A DNA stretch of 64,000 nt from Mycolicibacterium fortuitum subsp. fortuitum. GTDB lineage: Bacteria > Actinomycetota > Actinomycetes > Mycobacteriales > Mycobacteriaceae. The stretch lies in assembly GCF_022179545.1 (NCBI RefSeq), contig NZ_AP025518.1:4526001-4590000 (forward strand), written 5' to 3'. Numbering within the stretch: the stretch's first letter is position 1; every line of letters begins with the position of its first letter. Below are positions 1 through 7,509 of the stretch, piece by piece. The translations under genes were made by a program, and so were the position numbers. The notes beneath the pieces are model-generated. The model was not told where the DNA came from, did no database searches, and was given only the letters and a program-made list of their open reading frames with translations.

Positions 1-665
1 AAACGGACATCGACCAGGTTGCGGTCACCGGCGATGTAGACGTCTTCGAGGTGACTCAGCAGCGACGGGCCCTCGTACCAGGGCGTGATATCGGATTTGG
101 TCACCACGTTGTCGCCGTTGAGCGCCGACATCGGGATGGTGGTGACGTCGTGCACGTCCAACCGTGCGGCGAACGCATGGAACTCGTCGCGGATGGCCTC
201 GAAACGTTCCTGGTCCCAGTCGATCAGGTCCATCTTGTTCACGGCCAGCACGATGTGCTGGATACCCAGCAGCGAGGCCAGGAAGGCGTGGCGACGCGAC
301 TGCTCGAGCAGTCCGTGGCGCGCGTCGACCAGCACGATGACCAGCTGCGCGGTGGAGGCTCCGGTCACCATGTTGCGGGTGTACTGGATGTGGCCCGGGG
401 TGTCGGCGATGATGAATTTCCGCTTGGCCGTGGCGAAGTAGCGGTAGGCGACATCGATGGTGATGCCCTGCTCGCGCTCGGCGCGCAGGCCGTCGGTGAC
501 CAGCGCCAGGTCGGTGTAGTCGTTGCCGCGTTCCTTCGAGGTGCGCTCGACGGCGGCCAGCTGATCCTCCATGACCGCCTTGGAGTCGTACAGCAGCCGG
601 CCGATCAGGGTGGACTTACCGTCGTCGACGGATCCCGCGGTAGCGATTCTCAACAGTGTCGACAT
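1..665 (-). CDS. cysN: Sulfate adenylyltransferase large subunit CysN/CysNC (5' part only)
   Basis: GTPase subunit of ATP sulfurylase, which drives APS synthesis from sulfate and ATP in the cytoplasm. Only the N-terminal ~221 residues lie in the window. They begin [10 protein letters not shown] and carry the G1 loop GSVDDGKST (residues ~11-19), a switch-[13 protein letters not shown] segment and the G4 motif NKMD, which together are diagnostic of the EF-Tu-like CysN GTPase. The ATG overlaps the cysD stop as ATGA, so the two subunits are translationally coupled. Many mycobacterial CysN proteins are fused to an APS kinase (CysNC). That half would lie outside the window, so fusion cannot be judged here. 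Confidence 0.96.
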   Translation of the reverse strand, partial: MSTLLRIATAGSVDDGKSTLIGRLLYDSKAVMEDQLAAVERTSKERGNDYTDLALVTDGLRAEREQGITIDVAYRYFATAKRKFIIADTPGHIQYTRNMVTGASTAQLVIVLVDARHGLLEQSRRHAFLASLLGIQHIVLAVNKMDLIDWDQERFEAIRDEFHAFAARLDVHDVTTIPMSALNGDNVVTKSDITPWYEGPSLLSHLEDVYIAGDRNLVDVR

Positions 666-1603
666 CAGAAATACCCCTCGCGCTTGCGGTCTTCCATCCC
701 GGCCTCAGAGATCCGGTCATCGGCGCGGGTGGCGCCGCGTTCGGTGAGCCGGGACACCGCGGTCTCGGCGATCACCTCGGAAACCGTTGCGGCCGTTGAC
801 TCGACGCATCCGGTGCAGGTGACGTCGCCGACCGTACGGAAACGGACGGTCTTCTCGATCACCGGCTCGTCCTTGCGGGGTTGCATGTACTTGTGCACCG
901 CGAGCAGCATGCCGTCGCGCTCGAACACCTTGCGCTGGTGCGCGTAGTAGATGGACGGCAGTTTGATCTTCTCGGCGCCGATGTAGGACCAGATGTCGAA
1001 CTCGGTCCAGTTGGAGATGGGGAAGGCACGGATGTGCTCGCCCTTGTGGTGGCGGCCGTTGTACAGGTTCCACAGTTCGGGGCGCTGAGCCTTGGGATCC
1101 CACTGGCCGAACTCGTCGCGGAAGGAGAACACGCGCTCCTTGGCGCGGGCCTTCTCCTCGTCGCGGCGCGCACCGCCGAAGGCGGCGTCGAACTTGTTCT
1201 CCCGGATGCCGCGCAGCAGGGTGACGGTCTGGATCGGGTTACGCGACGGGATGGTCTCCACGACGCGGCCGGCGTCAATGTCGTCCTGCACCTTCGCGAC
1301 GACCAGCCGTGCCCCATACTGCTCGACGAGTTCGTCGCGGGCCTGGTAGACCTCGTCGAAGTTGTGGCCGGTGTCGACGTGCATGACCGGGAACGGCAGC
1401 CGGCCGGGCGCGAACGCCTTGACGGCCAGGTGCAGCATGACGATCGAGTCCTTGCCCCCGGAGAACAGCAGCACGGGCTTCTCGAACTCGGCGGCGACCT
1501 CGCGGATGATGTGGATGGCCTCGGCCTCCAGCGACCGCAGGTGGCTCAGCTCGTAATGGCCGGCCCGGCCGGACTGCTGATCGGTTTTCTGTGCGGCGGT
1601 CAT
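665..1603 (-). CDS. cysD: Sulfate adenylyltransferase small subunit CysD
   Basis: A 312-aa catalytic ATP pyrophosphatase subunit of ATP sulfurylase, which adenylates sulfate to APS at the start of assimilatory sulfate reduction. The PP-loop LLFSGGKDS (residues ~46-54) and the downstream [15 protein letters not shown] segment are typical of CysD/PAPS-reductase-like enzymes, and the length matches the family. I take the ATG at 1603; a GTG lies one codon upstream. The ATG overlaps the stop of a 14-codon leader ORF as TGATG, with GGGG a few bases upstream as a likely ribosome site. It is followed by cysN with an ATGA overlap, forming one operon. Confidence 0.96.
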   Translation of the reverse strand: MTAAQKTDQQSGRAGHYELSHLRSLEAEAIHIIREVAAEFEKPVLLFSGGKDSIVMLHLAVKAFAPGRLPFPVMHVDTGHNFDEVYQARDELVEQYGARLVVAKVQDDIDAGRVVETIPSRNPIQTVTLLRGIRENKFDAAFGGARRDEEKARAKERVFSFRDEFGQWDPKAQRPELWNLYNGRHHKGEHIRAFPISNWTEFDIWSYIGAEKIKLPSIYYAHQRKVFERDGMLLAVHKYMQPRKDEPVIEKTVRFRTVGDVTCTGCVESTAATVSEVIAETAVSRLTERGATRADDRISEAGMEDRKREGYF

Positions 1604-1647
1604 CACTTCCCCATTAAGTTGGTAGGAATGGCCAGAATTGCAAGCAT
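1603..1647 (-). CDS. Leader peptide ORF of cysDN (14 aa, putative)
   Basis: ATG at 1647, peptide MLAILAIPTNLMGK, and a TGA that overlaps the cysD ATG by one base (TGATG). A promoter with TTGACA and TAGATT boxes lies immediately upstream and would start the transcript at about the A of this ATG, so the leader would be leaderless and ribosome-loaded. Mycobacterial sulfur genes are known to use Cys-codon-rich leader ORFs for attenuation. This one has no Cys codon, so any such control would work differently. Translation is inferred, not shown. Confidence 0.5.
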   Translation of the reverse strand: MLAILAIPTNLMGK

Positions 1648-1654
1648 GGCCAGG

Positions 1655-1684
1655 AATCTAGCCGCCCTGTCGCCACGGTGTCAA
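1655..1684 (-). promoter_or_regulatory. SigA-type promoter of the cysDN operon
   Basis: On the minus strand, TTGACA (1684-1679, a perfect -35 consensus) is followed by an 18-base spacer and TAGATT (1660-1655, a 4/6 -10 match). The expected start is 1648-1647, at the leader-ORF ATG. It sits just beyond the stop of the upstream MFS gene, so cysDN need not depend on read-through. Confidence 0.7.
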
Positions 1685-1696
1685 TGGCGGCCACCG

Positions 1697-3055
1697 TCAG
1701 GCCCGATGGCCGCTGACGTGGGCGCCGGCCTGCCGCGGCAGCCGCACCGTGGCGACCACGGTCAGTGCCAGCAAAGCCCCCAGCACCAGGTAGGTCGCCG
1801 AATACGAGCTGAATTGGCTGAGCAGCAGAGCTGCCACCGCGACGCCGAGGCCGGCCGCCAGCTCCTGCACGGAGGCGTTGAGCGTGTTGGCATGGGTCAA
1901 GCGCTCCCCGTCGACGTCGGAGAAGGCCAGGCTGTTGTAGGCGGTGAAGCCGACCGACCGCAACGCCCCGCTCAGGTAAAGGACAACAGTGATCACCGCG
2001 AGCGGCAGGCCCGGCCGCAGGGCGGCCAGCAAGCCGAAGCAGGCGACCGAAGCCACGCCGTTGACCAACAGCACGGTCCGGATGCCGAACCGGCGCATCA
2101 ACGGGGTGGTGGCCGGCTTGATGGTCAGGTTCCCGGCGAACAGCGCTGCGACCATCACTCCGGCAGCCAGCGGCGTCCAGCCGAACTGCAGCTGGAACTG
2201 CAACGGCAGCAGGAACGGCACCGCGGTGATCACCAATCGGTACAGCGACCCGGCCACCACCGTGATGCGCAGCGTGTGCACCTGAAGCACCCGCAGTTGC
2301 ATGAGCGGGGCCGCCGCGGTGACCAGCCGCCACACCGCGGTCGCCAGCAGCACGATCGCCGCGGCACCGCACCCGGTGACCAGTTCCCAGTCGGTTCCCG
2401 AGACCCGGATGTTCTCCAACGCGATCAAGGCCGCAGCGATGCCGGAGCCGAGCGCCAGCAAGCCCGGCCAATCCAGCGGGCGCACCGTGGCATGCGGCCC
2501 GCCGCGGACGAGTCTGAGTGCCAGAACAATTCCGATCACGCCGATCGGAATGTTGACCGCGAAGATCCATCGCCAGCTTCCCAGAGTCGCGATCGCCCCG
2601 CCCAGCACCGGCGCCACCACGGGTGCGGTCAGCGCCGGCCAGGTCAGGAGCGCGATGGCCCGCACCAGGTCAGACTTGCTGCTGTGACGCAACACCGCCA
2701 GCCGGCCGACGGGGACCATCATGGCCCCGCCCACTCCCTGCAGGACCCGCATCAGTACCAGCATGGGGAGCGAGGCACTCACCGCGCAGCCGACCGAGGC
2801 CAATGTGAACACCACGATCGCCCCGATGAACACCCGGCGGACGCCGAACCTGTCGGCCAACCAGCCGCTGGCCGGGATCAGCACCGCAACCGTGACCAGG
2901 TACGCCGAGATCGCCACGTTGACATCGACGGCCTCGACACCGAACGAGGAGGCGATCAGCGGGATGGCCGGCGCGATGATCGTGGCGTCCAGGATCTCCA
3001 TGAACAGCGCACCCGCCACCAACAGCGCCATACCCCTGGGGAACGGCGAATTCAC
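1697..3055 (-). CDS. MFS drug-type efflux transporter (DHA2/EmrB-QacA-like)
   Basis: About 452 aa and strongly hydrophobic, with roughly 13-14 predicted membrane spans. The first helix carries MEILDATIIAPAIP, the usual DHA2 TM1 pattern. The loop after TM2 reads GWLADRFGVRR, an MFS motif A, and TM4/5 carry VLQGVGGAMMVPVGR and APVVAPVLGG, close to the antiporter motif C. It should be a proton-driven exporter of small hydrophobic compounds; the substrate cannot be told. I chose the GTG at 3055 (VNSPFPRG). An in-frame GTG at 3106 would leave only 8 bases to the divergent thioesterase. Convention and spacing favour 3055, but neither start has a clear Shine-Dalgarno. Confidence 0.85.
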   Translation of the reverse strand: MNSPFPRGMALLVAGALFMEILDATIIAPAIPLIASSFGVEAVDVNVAISAYLVTVAVLIPASGWLADRFGVRRVFIGAIVVFTLASVGCAVSASLPMLVLMRVLQGVGGAMMVPVGRLAVLRHSSKSDLVRAIALLTWPALTAPVVAPVLGGAIATLGSWRWIFAVNIPIGVIGIVLALRLVRGGPHATVRPLDWPGLLALGSGIAAALIALENIRVSGTDWELVTGCGAAAIVLLATAVWRLVTAAAPLMQLRVLQVHTLRITVVAGSLYRLVITAVPFLLPLQFQLQFGWTPLAAGVMVAALFAGNLTIKPATTPLMRRFGIRTVLLVNGVASVACFGLLAALRPGLPLAVITVVLYLSGALRSVGFTAYNSLAFSDVDGERLTHANTLNASVQELAAGLGVAVAALLLSQFSSYSATYLVLGALLALTVVATVRLPRQAGAHVSGHRA

Positions 3056-3114
3056 GGTGCGCTTACCCCGCAGGTAATTGAGCCGCTGACCACCGGCAGC
3101 AGACACTGGCGGCC

Positions 3115-3528
3115 ATGAGCATTCAGACCGGCGCGGAAGTCATGGCGCAGTTCCTCCCCCAGTCGCCGTTCGTGGCCAAGCTCGGCATCGTCGCCGAGAA
3201 CCTGGACGGCCCAGAGGTCCGACTCCGGTTGCCGTGGGATCCGTCGAACATCACGATCGCCGACATGGTGCACGGCGGTGCGATCGCCGCACTGGCCGAC
3301 GTCACGGTGATGGCAGCCGCCTGGGCGCAGGTACAGGTACCGGATTCGCTTCGCGGAGTGACGGTCTCGATGTCGATCAGCTATCTGGCGCCGGCCCGGG
3401 CCACCGACCTGATCAGCCTCGGGCGCGTGTTGCGTCAGGGTCGGTCCCTGGTGAACAGCGAGGTGGATATCGTCACTCCTGACGGCGAGGCGGTGGCGAA
3501 GGCCATCGCGACGTACAAGGTGGGGTGA
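3115..3528 (+). CDS. PaaI-family hotdog-fold thioesterase
   Basis: A 137-aa single hotdog domain. The hallmark MVHGGAIAALADVT (residues ~56-69) is the helix-capping HGG motif of PaaI/YbgC-type acyl-CoA thioesterases, and SMSISYLAPAR is the conserved central strand. It probably hydrolyses an aryl- or acyl-CoA thioester in the cytoplasm. It is divergent from the MFS pump and convergent with canA. There is no pathway context, so the substrate is unknown. Confidence 0.85.
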   Translation: MSIQTGAEVMAQFLPQSPFVAKLGIVAENLDGPEVRLRLPWDPSNITIADMVHGGAIAALADVTVMAAAWAQVQVPDSLRGVTVSMSISYLAPARATDLISLGRVLRQGRSLVNSEVDIVTPDGEAVAKAIATYKVG

Positions 3529-3558
3529 GCGGGCGCCGGGAACAACCTGAGGCGTTCG

Positions 3559-3614
3559 CGTTCGTAACGCCACGGCGAAAAAACGGCCCGATCTCCGCCA
3601 CTGCGTTACGAACG
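3559..3614. terminator. 12-bp inverted repeat between convergent genes (possible bidirectional terminator)
   Basis: CGTTCGTAACGC (3559-3570) is repeated in perfect inverted form as GCGTTACGAACG (3603-3614), with a 32-base spacer containing a run of six A. It fills the gap between the thioesterase stop (3528) and the canA stop (3619). The position suits transcription termination from both sides. It could instead be a copy of a dispersed intergenic repeat. Confidence 0.5.
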
Positions 3615-3618
3615 TGAG

Positions 3619-4110
3619 CTACAGCGTCACCTCGTTGAGCTTGCCGGTAGCGACGTCGAAGATGAAGCCGCGCAACGATTCGTGCTTGGTGACGAAGGGG
3701 CTCGATTCGATGCGACGCAACGACTGGCGTACATCTTCCTCGAGGTCGACGAAGGACTCGGCCGCCCAATTCGGCTTGATGCCGGTCTCGTCCTGGATCT
3801 GCTGTTTGAACCCGTCGTCGGTGAATGTCAGCATGCCGCAGTCGGTGTGGTGGATCAGGATGATTTCCTTGGTCCCGAGCAGCCGCTGGCTGATGGCCAG
3901 CGACCGGATCTCGTCGTCGGTGATGACACCGCCGGCGTTGCGGATGACATGTGCCTCACCGTCACCCAGGCCGAGGATTCGGTAGACGTCCAGCCTGGCA
4001 TCCATGCACGCGACCACCGCGACGTGCTTGCTGGGCGGCAGCGGCAACGGCCCCGAAAAGGTCGTGGCATAGACCTCGTTGTTGGCCAGGTACTGGTCGG
4101 TGACAGACAT
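3619..4110 (-). CDS. canA: Beta-carbonic anhydrase
   Basis: A 163-aa zinc enzyme for interconversion of CO2 and bicarbonate. Zinc ligands are visible as Cys35 in ACMDARLD, His88 and Cys91 in HHTDCGM; Asp37/Arg39 form the conserved dyad. It resembles the compact class of Rv1284 (CanA). In M. tuberculosis Rv1284 lies beside oppB on one side and cysD on the other. Here the same genes flank it, but with accessory islands inserted. The ATG at 4110 is preceded exactly six bases upstream by TAGCGT, so the mRNA may be leaderless. Confidence 0.94.
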   Translation of the reverse strand: MSVTDQYLANNEVYATTFSGPLPLPPSKHVAVVACMDARLDVYRILGLGDGEAHVIRNAGGVITDDEIRSLAISQRLLGTKEIILIHHTDCGMLTFTDDGFKQQIQDETGIKPNWAAESFVDLEEDVRQSLRRIESSPFVTKHESLRGFIFDVATGKLNEVTL

Positions 4111-4116
4111 GCTTCG

Positions 4117-4122
4117 ACGCTA
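4117..4122 (-). promoter_or_regulatory. Putative -10 box of canA (leaderless)
   Basis: TAGCGT on the minus strand ends six bases before the canA ATG, the spacing expected when transcription starts at the A of ATG. No convincing -35 box is seen. Confidence 0.4.
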
Positions 4123-4186
4123 ATCCCGAGCCCGCGGCGGAGCCAGAGGCAGAATCAGGCTGAGCCGATGTGGTCGCAGTCCCCAG

Positions 4187-4224
4187 GCGGCGGCCGTCCT
4201 GCCGGGGGTTCGGACGGCCGCCGC
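4187..4224 (-). terminator. GC-rich hairpin terminator of the glycosyltransferase operon
   Basis: A perfect 13-bp stem, GCGGCGGCCGTCC (4187-4199) with GGACGGCCGCCGC (4212-4224), around a 12-base loop. It lies 9 bases past the stop of the last gene of the minus-strand operon. It has no T tract, as is common for mycobacterial terminators. Confidence 0.7.
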
Positions 4225-4233
4225 GGTCTGGGG

Positions 4234-6171
4234 TCAGGCGACGGGCGCCGTCAGGTCGTACACCGGAACCTCGCCGACCATGCTCTTGGTGAAGTGCTGC
4301 CGTACCCACGTGGTGATCTCCCCCGCGCTGCCACCGGGATCGCGGGGCGGTCCGGGTGGCCCGCCCCGACCGTCCACGGGCCGGTCGAGGAAGTAACGGA
4401 CCTGACCGTCGGCGACATACTGCTGGAACTGCGCAAGCGTGGGTGAATCGTCGCCTCCGGTGAATCCGCCGATCGCCATCAACGATTCGCCTGTCTTCAG
4501 CTCAAGATCACTGACGAGCATCGAGCCCACACTCGCTGCGGCCCAGCGACCGTCCGCGCCTGCGATGAGGGCGGCCAGTGCCGGGTCGTCCTCCCGCCCG
4601 AAGCCGCGAGGCCCGCCCGGGCCACCGGGTCCACCGAACCCCATGTCGCGGTCGGGTCCGGAGGTGGCCATCGGCCCGCCACCGTGAACCTTGGCCACGG
4701 TCTCGATCGTGTAGGCCCCGGTCGCGGCGAATCCGAAGACCACGGCCGCGAGGGCCACCACCGCAGGCATCTTGCCCGGCCGGTGGACGACGACCGGCAG
4801 CGCAAGCGCCGTCAGCAGCGAGCCGATCAGCACGACCCAGCGCAGCGCCGGCAGCCAGTCGGGTGTCCGGTTCAGCAGGACGAACGCCCACACCCCGGTG
4901 CCGGCCAGCATCAGCGCGAGAACCAACCTGGCCGCCAACCGTGCACGGACACGCCACAATTCGACGATTGCCATACCCACGAGTGCGGCCACCGAAGGCG
5001 CCAGCGCGACTGTGTAATACGGATGGATGATCCCGTCCATGAAGCTGAACACCACCGCGGTGACCAGCATCCAGCCGCCCCACATCAGCAGGCCGGCCCG
5101 CTGTGCAGAGGTGCGCGGGGCGCGCCGGGTCAACCACAGCGCGGCAACCAGGCCGATCAGCGCGGCAGGCAACAGCCACGACACCTCGGTGCCCATCGAC
5201 ATCCCGAACATCCGGCCGATGCCAGGGTCACCACCGAACATCAGGTTGGGCCCCCCACCGGGGCCGTGACCGAAACTCGGTCCGCCTCCGGCGCCACCCG
5301 GGCCGTGCCCCTCCTGTCCCAGGATGCGTTGAAGCCCGTTGTAGCCGAAGGCCAGTTGCAGAAGGCTGTTGTCGGTCGATCCGGCGATGTAGGGCCGGGA
5401 GTCCGCCGGCCACAAGGCCACCAGTGCGATGTACCAGCCTGACGAGGCGATCATCGTCACCGCACCGATCAGCAAGGTGCCCAAGCGTTTCCACATGCCG
5501 GCTGCGGGCGCGGCGACCAGGAACACCCACGCCAACCCTGGCACGATCAGAAAGGCCTGCAGCATCTTGGTGAGGAATGCGAAACCGAGCGCGCATCCCG
5601 CCAGTGCCACCCACCCTGCACTGGCCTTCGCCGACACCGGTCCGACGGCACGCACCATGAAGTAGGCCGCCAGCACCAACAGCAACACCAGGAGTGCATC
5701 AGGATTGTTGTAGCGGAACATGGCCGCCGCCACCGGCGTCAGCGCCAGCGCCGCGCCGGCGATCAGGCCGGCGGCCGGGCCGCTGGTGCGCCGCACGGTG
5801 GCATAGAGCAATGCCACCGCAGCCACGCCCATCAACGCCTGCGGCAGCAGCATGGTGAATTCGTTGAAGCCGAACAACCGGCCAGACAGCCCCATCGCCC
5901 ACATCGCCGCAGGCGGTTTGTCCACCGTGATGGCGTTTCCGGCGTCCAGCGATCCGAACAGCCAGGCCTTCCAGGATTGCGTGCCGGCCTGGGCCGCGGC
6001 GGCGTAGTAGCTGTTTGCCCATCCCGAGGACCCGAGCCCCCAGAGGTAGAGCACCGCGGTGCCGGCCAGCAGGGCCCAGTAGGAGGGGCGAACCCACCTC
6101 GGCGTCAATGCCTTCGTCGCTTCCGGGGTCGCGGCAACAGTCGCGGGGGCCGCGTCGGCGATGGTTGTCAT
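4234..6171 (-). CDS. GT-C membrane glycosyltransferase (ArnT/PMT, YkcB-like)
   Basis: A 645-aa multi-spanning protein. After TM1 comes WANSYYAAAAQAGTQSWKAW and then DAGNAITVDKPPAAMW, the acidic first loop of ArnT/PMT-type (GT39/GT83) enzymes that use a polyprenyl-phosphate sugar outside the membrane. A Gly/Pro-rich loop (~res 310-345) precedes the last spans, and a soluble C-terminal domain contains MAIGGFTGGDDSPTL, as in YkcA/YkcB-like proteins. The ATG at 6171 overlaps the stop of the GT2-GtrA gene as ATGA. It is the last gene of a five-gene operon that starts with a two-component system. The acceptor and the sugar are unknown. It is a paralogue of 7510-9381. Confidence 0.85.
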   Translation of the reverse strand: MTTIADAAPATVAATPEATKALTPRWVRPSYWALLAGTAVLYLWGLGSSGWANSYYAAAAQAGTQSWKAWLFGSLDAGNAITVDKPPAAMWAMGLSGRLFGFNEFTMLLPQALMGVAAVALLYATVRRTSGPAAGLIAGAALALTPVAAAMFRYNNPDALLVLLLVLAAYFMVRAVGPVSAKASAGWVALAGCALGFAFLTKMLQAFLIVPGLAWVFLVAAPAAGMWKRLGTLLIGAVTMIASSGWYIALVALWPADSRPYIAGSTDNSLLQLAFGYNGLQRILGQEGHGPGGAGGGPSFGHGPGGGPNLMFGGDPGIGRMFGMSMGTEVSWLLPAALIGLVAALWLTRRAPRTSAQRAGLLMWGGWMLVTAVVFSFMDGIIHPYYTVALAPSVAALVGMAIVELWRVRARLAARLVLALMLAGTGVWAFVLLNRTPDWLPALRWVVLIGSLLTALALPVVVHRPGKMPAVVALAAVVFGFAATGAYTIETVAKVHGGGPMATSGPDRDMGFGGPGGPGGPRGFGREDDPALAALIAGADGRWAAASVGSMLVSDLELKTGESLMAIGGFTGGDDSPTLAQFQQYVADGQVRYFLDRPVDGRGGPPGPPRDPGGSAGEITTWVRQHFTKSMVGEVPVYDLTAPVA

Positions 6172-7454
6172 AGTCCAGTTCCTCGATTCGGCTCGGCGGC
6201 CTGTCGTGTTCGCGAAGGGTGGAACACCCATCCGCGCAACAGGACGAAGCGCACCACGGTGGCCAGCAGGTTGGCTGCCACCAGTACTGCGAGTTCGACT
6301 CCTCGGTGCGGCACGGGCGCTACGGCGTGCAAGAGCCCCAATGATCCGCTGGTGATGGTCAGAGCGATCGCAAACACCGTCAACCCCTCCAGATGATGGC
6401 GGGTGACGTTGCCGGAACCGGCGATACCGAAGGTGAAGCGGCGGTTGGCGGCGGTGTTTCCGATCGCGGTGACCAGCAGGGCGATCAGGTTGGCGGCCTG
6501 CGCCCCGATCCCGGCCCGCAGGGCGATGAACAGCAGCAGGTAAGCCAGCGTGGAGACCACTCCCACCGCACCGAAGCGCACCGCTTGGCGCAGCAACGAA
6601 CCGGGGGCAGCTGATTTGCGCGACGATCCGAGCTGCGCGGCGATGGTGTTCACCGGGATCGACCCGTTGGCGAACCCACGCAGCAACCGCCCGATGCCCT
6701 TGAGGTCTGCGGCCGCAGTGGCGACGATGTCCACCCGGCTGTCCGGATCGTCGACCCAGTCCACCGGGACCTCGTGGATGCGCAGCCCGCTGCGTTCGGC
6801 GAGCACCAGAAGCTCTGTGTCGAAGAACCAGCCGGTGTCGGCAACGTGCGGCAGCAACTCACGGGCGACGTCGGCCCGAATCGCCTTGAATCCGCACTGG
6901 GCGTCTGAGAACCGGGCTGCCAGAGCAGATTTCAGGATGAAGTTGTAGCAGCGCGAGATGAATTCGCGCTTGGCACCGCGGACCACTCGTGAACCGCGGC
7001 CCAGCCGGGTACCGATGGCCAGGTCGGAATGACCGGAGATCAGTGGTGCCACCAACGGCGCGAGTGCCGCCAGGTCTGTCGACAGGTCGACGTCCATGTA
7101 CGCCAGCACCGGCGCGTCGGAGGCCGACCACACCGCGTGCAGCGCGCGCCCGCGCCCCTTCTGCTCCAGCCGGACCACCCGCACGTCATCGAGTTCTGCG
7201 GCGAGTTCGGCGGCGATGCGCGGAGTTTCGTCGACGCTGGCGTTGTCGGCGATGGTGATGCGGACCGGGACCGCGAAGTTCTCGGCGAGATAGCGGTGCA
7301 GCCGACGCACCGAATGCGCAAGCGCGGCTTGTTCGTTGTACACCGGCACGACGACATCGAGCACCGGAACCCCGGCCTCCCGCGCGGCCGATGCGGCGTT
7401 GGGTCGGGACGCGAAATGAAAACGCTGCTCGGGTTGTTCGACCAAGGTTGTCAT
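6168..7454 (-). CDS. GT2 polyprenyl-phosphate glycosyltransferase fused to a GtrA-like flippase domain
   Basis: 428 aa. The N-terminal half (~res 35-260) is a DPM1/GtrB-like GT2 domain: VLDVVVPVYNEQAAL, an AYMDVDLSTD metal-binding DxD-type motif and QCGFKAI. The C-terminal half (~res 290-420) has four hydrophobic helices of the GtrA family, such as QAVRFGAVGVVSTLAYLLLF and ANLLATVVRF. The fusion would make a polyprenyl-phosphate sugar on the inner face and help move it outward, supplying the two flanking GT-C enzymes. The start is MTTLVEQPEQ at 7454; the longer upstream frame is Ser/Arg-rich, is antisense to the neighbouring gene, and is not credible. Confidence 0.88.
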   Translation of the reverse strand: MTTLVEQPEQRFHFASRPNAASAAREAGVPVLDVVVPVYNEQAALAHSVRRLHRYLAENFAVPVRITIADNASVDETPRIAAELAAELDDVRVVRLEQKGRGRALHAVWSASDAPVLAYMDVDLSTDLAALAPLVAPLISGHSDLAIGTRLGRGSRVVRGAKREFISRCYNFILKSALAARFSDAQCGFKAIRADVARELLPHVADTGWFFDTELLVLAERSGLRIHEVPVDWVDDPDSRVDIVATAAADLKGIGRLLRGFANGSIPVNTIAAQLGSSRKSAAPGSLLRQAVRFGAVGVVSTLAYLLLFIALRAGIGAQAANLIALLVTAIGNTAANRRFTFGIAGSGNVTRHHLEGLTVFAIALTITSGSLGLLHAVAPVPHRGVELAVLVAANLLATVVRFVLLRGWVFHPSRTRQAAEPNRGTGL

Positions 7455-7509
7455 GGGTTCATCGTTCTCCGCGGGCTTGTGTTCCGGGTTGGGCGAAGCT
7501 ATGCGCCGG

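Noticed and set aside
881..3118. Very long open frame on the plus strand across cysD and the MFS gene
   Set aside because: It is antisense to two well-supported genes and has a low-complexity Arg/Gln/His/Gly composition, as expected from high-GC coding DNA read in the wrong frame.
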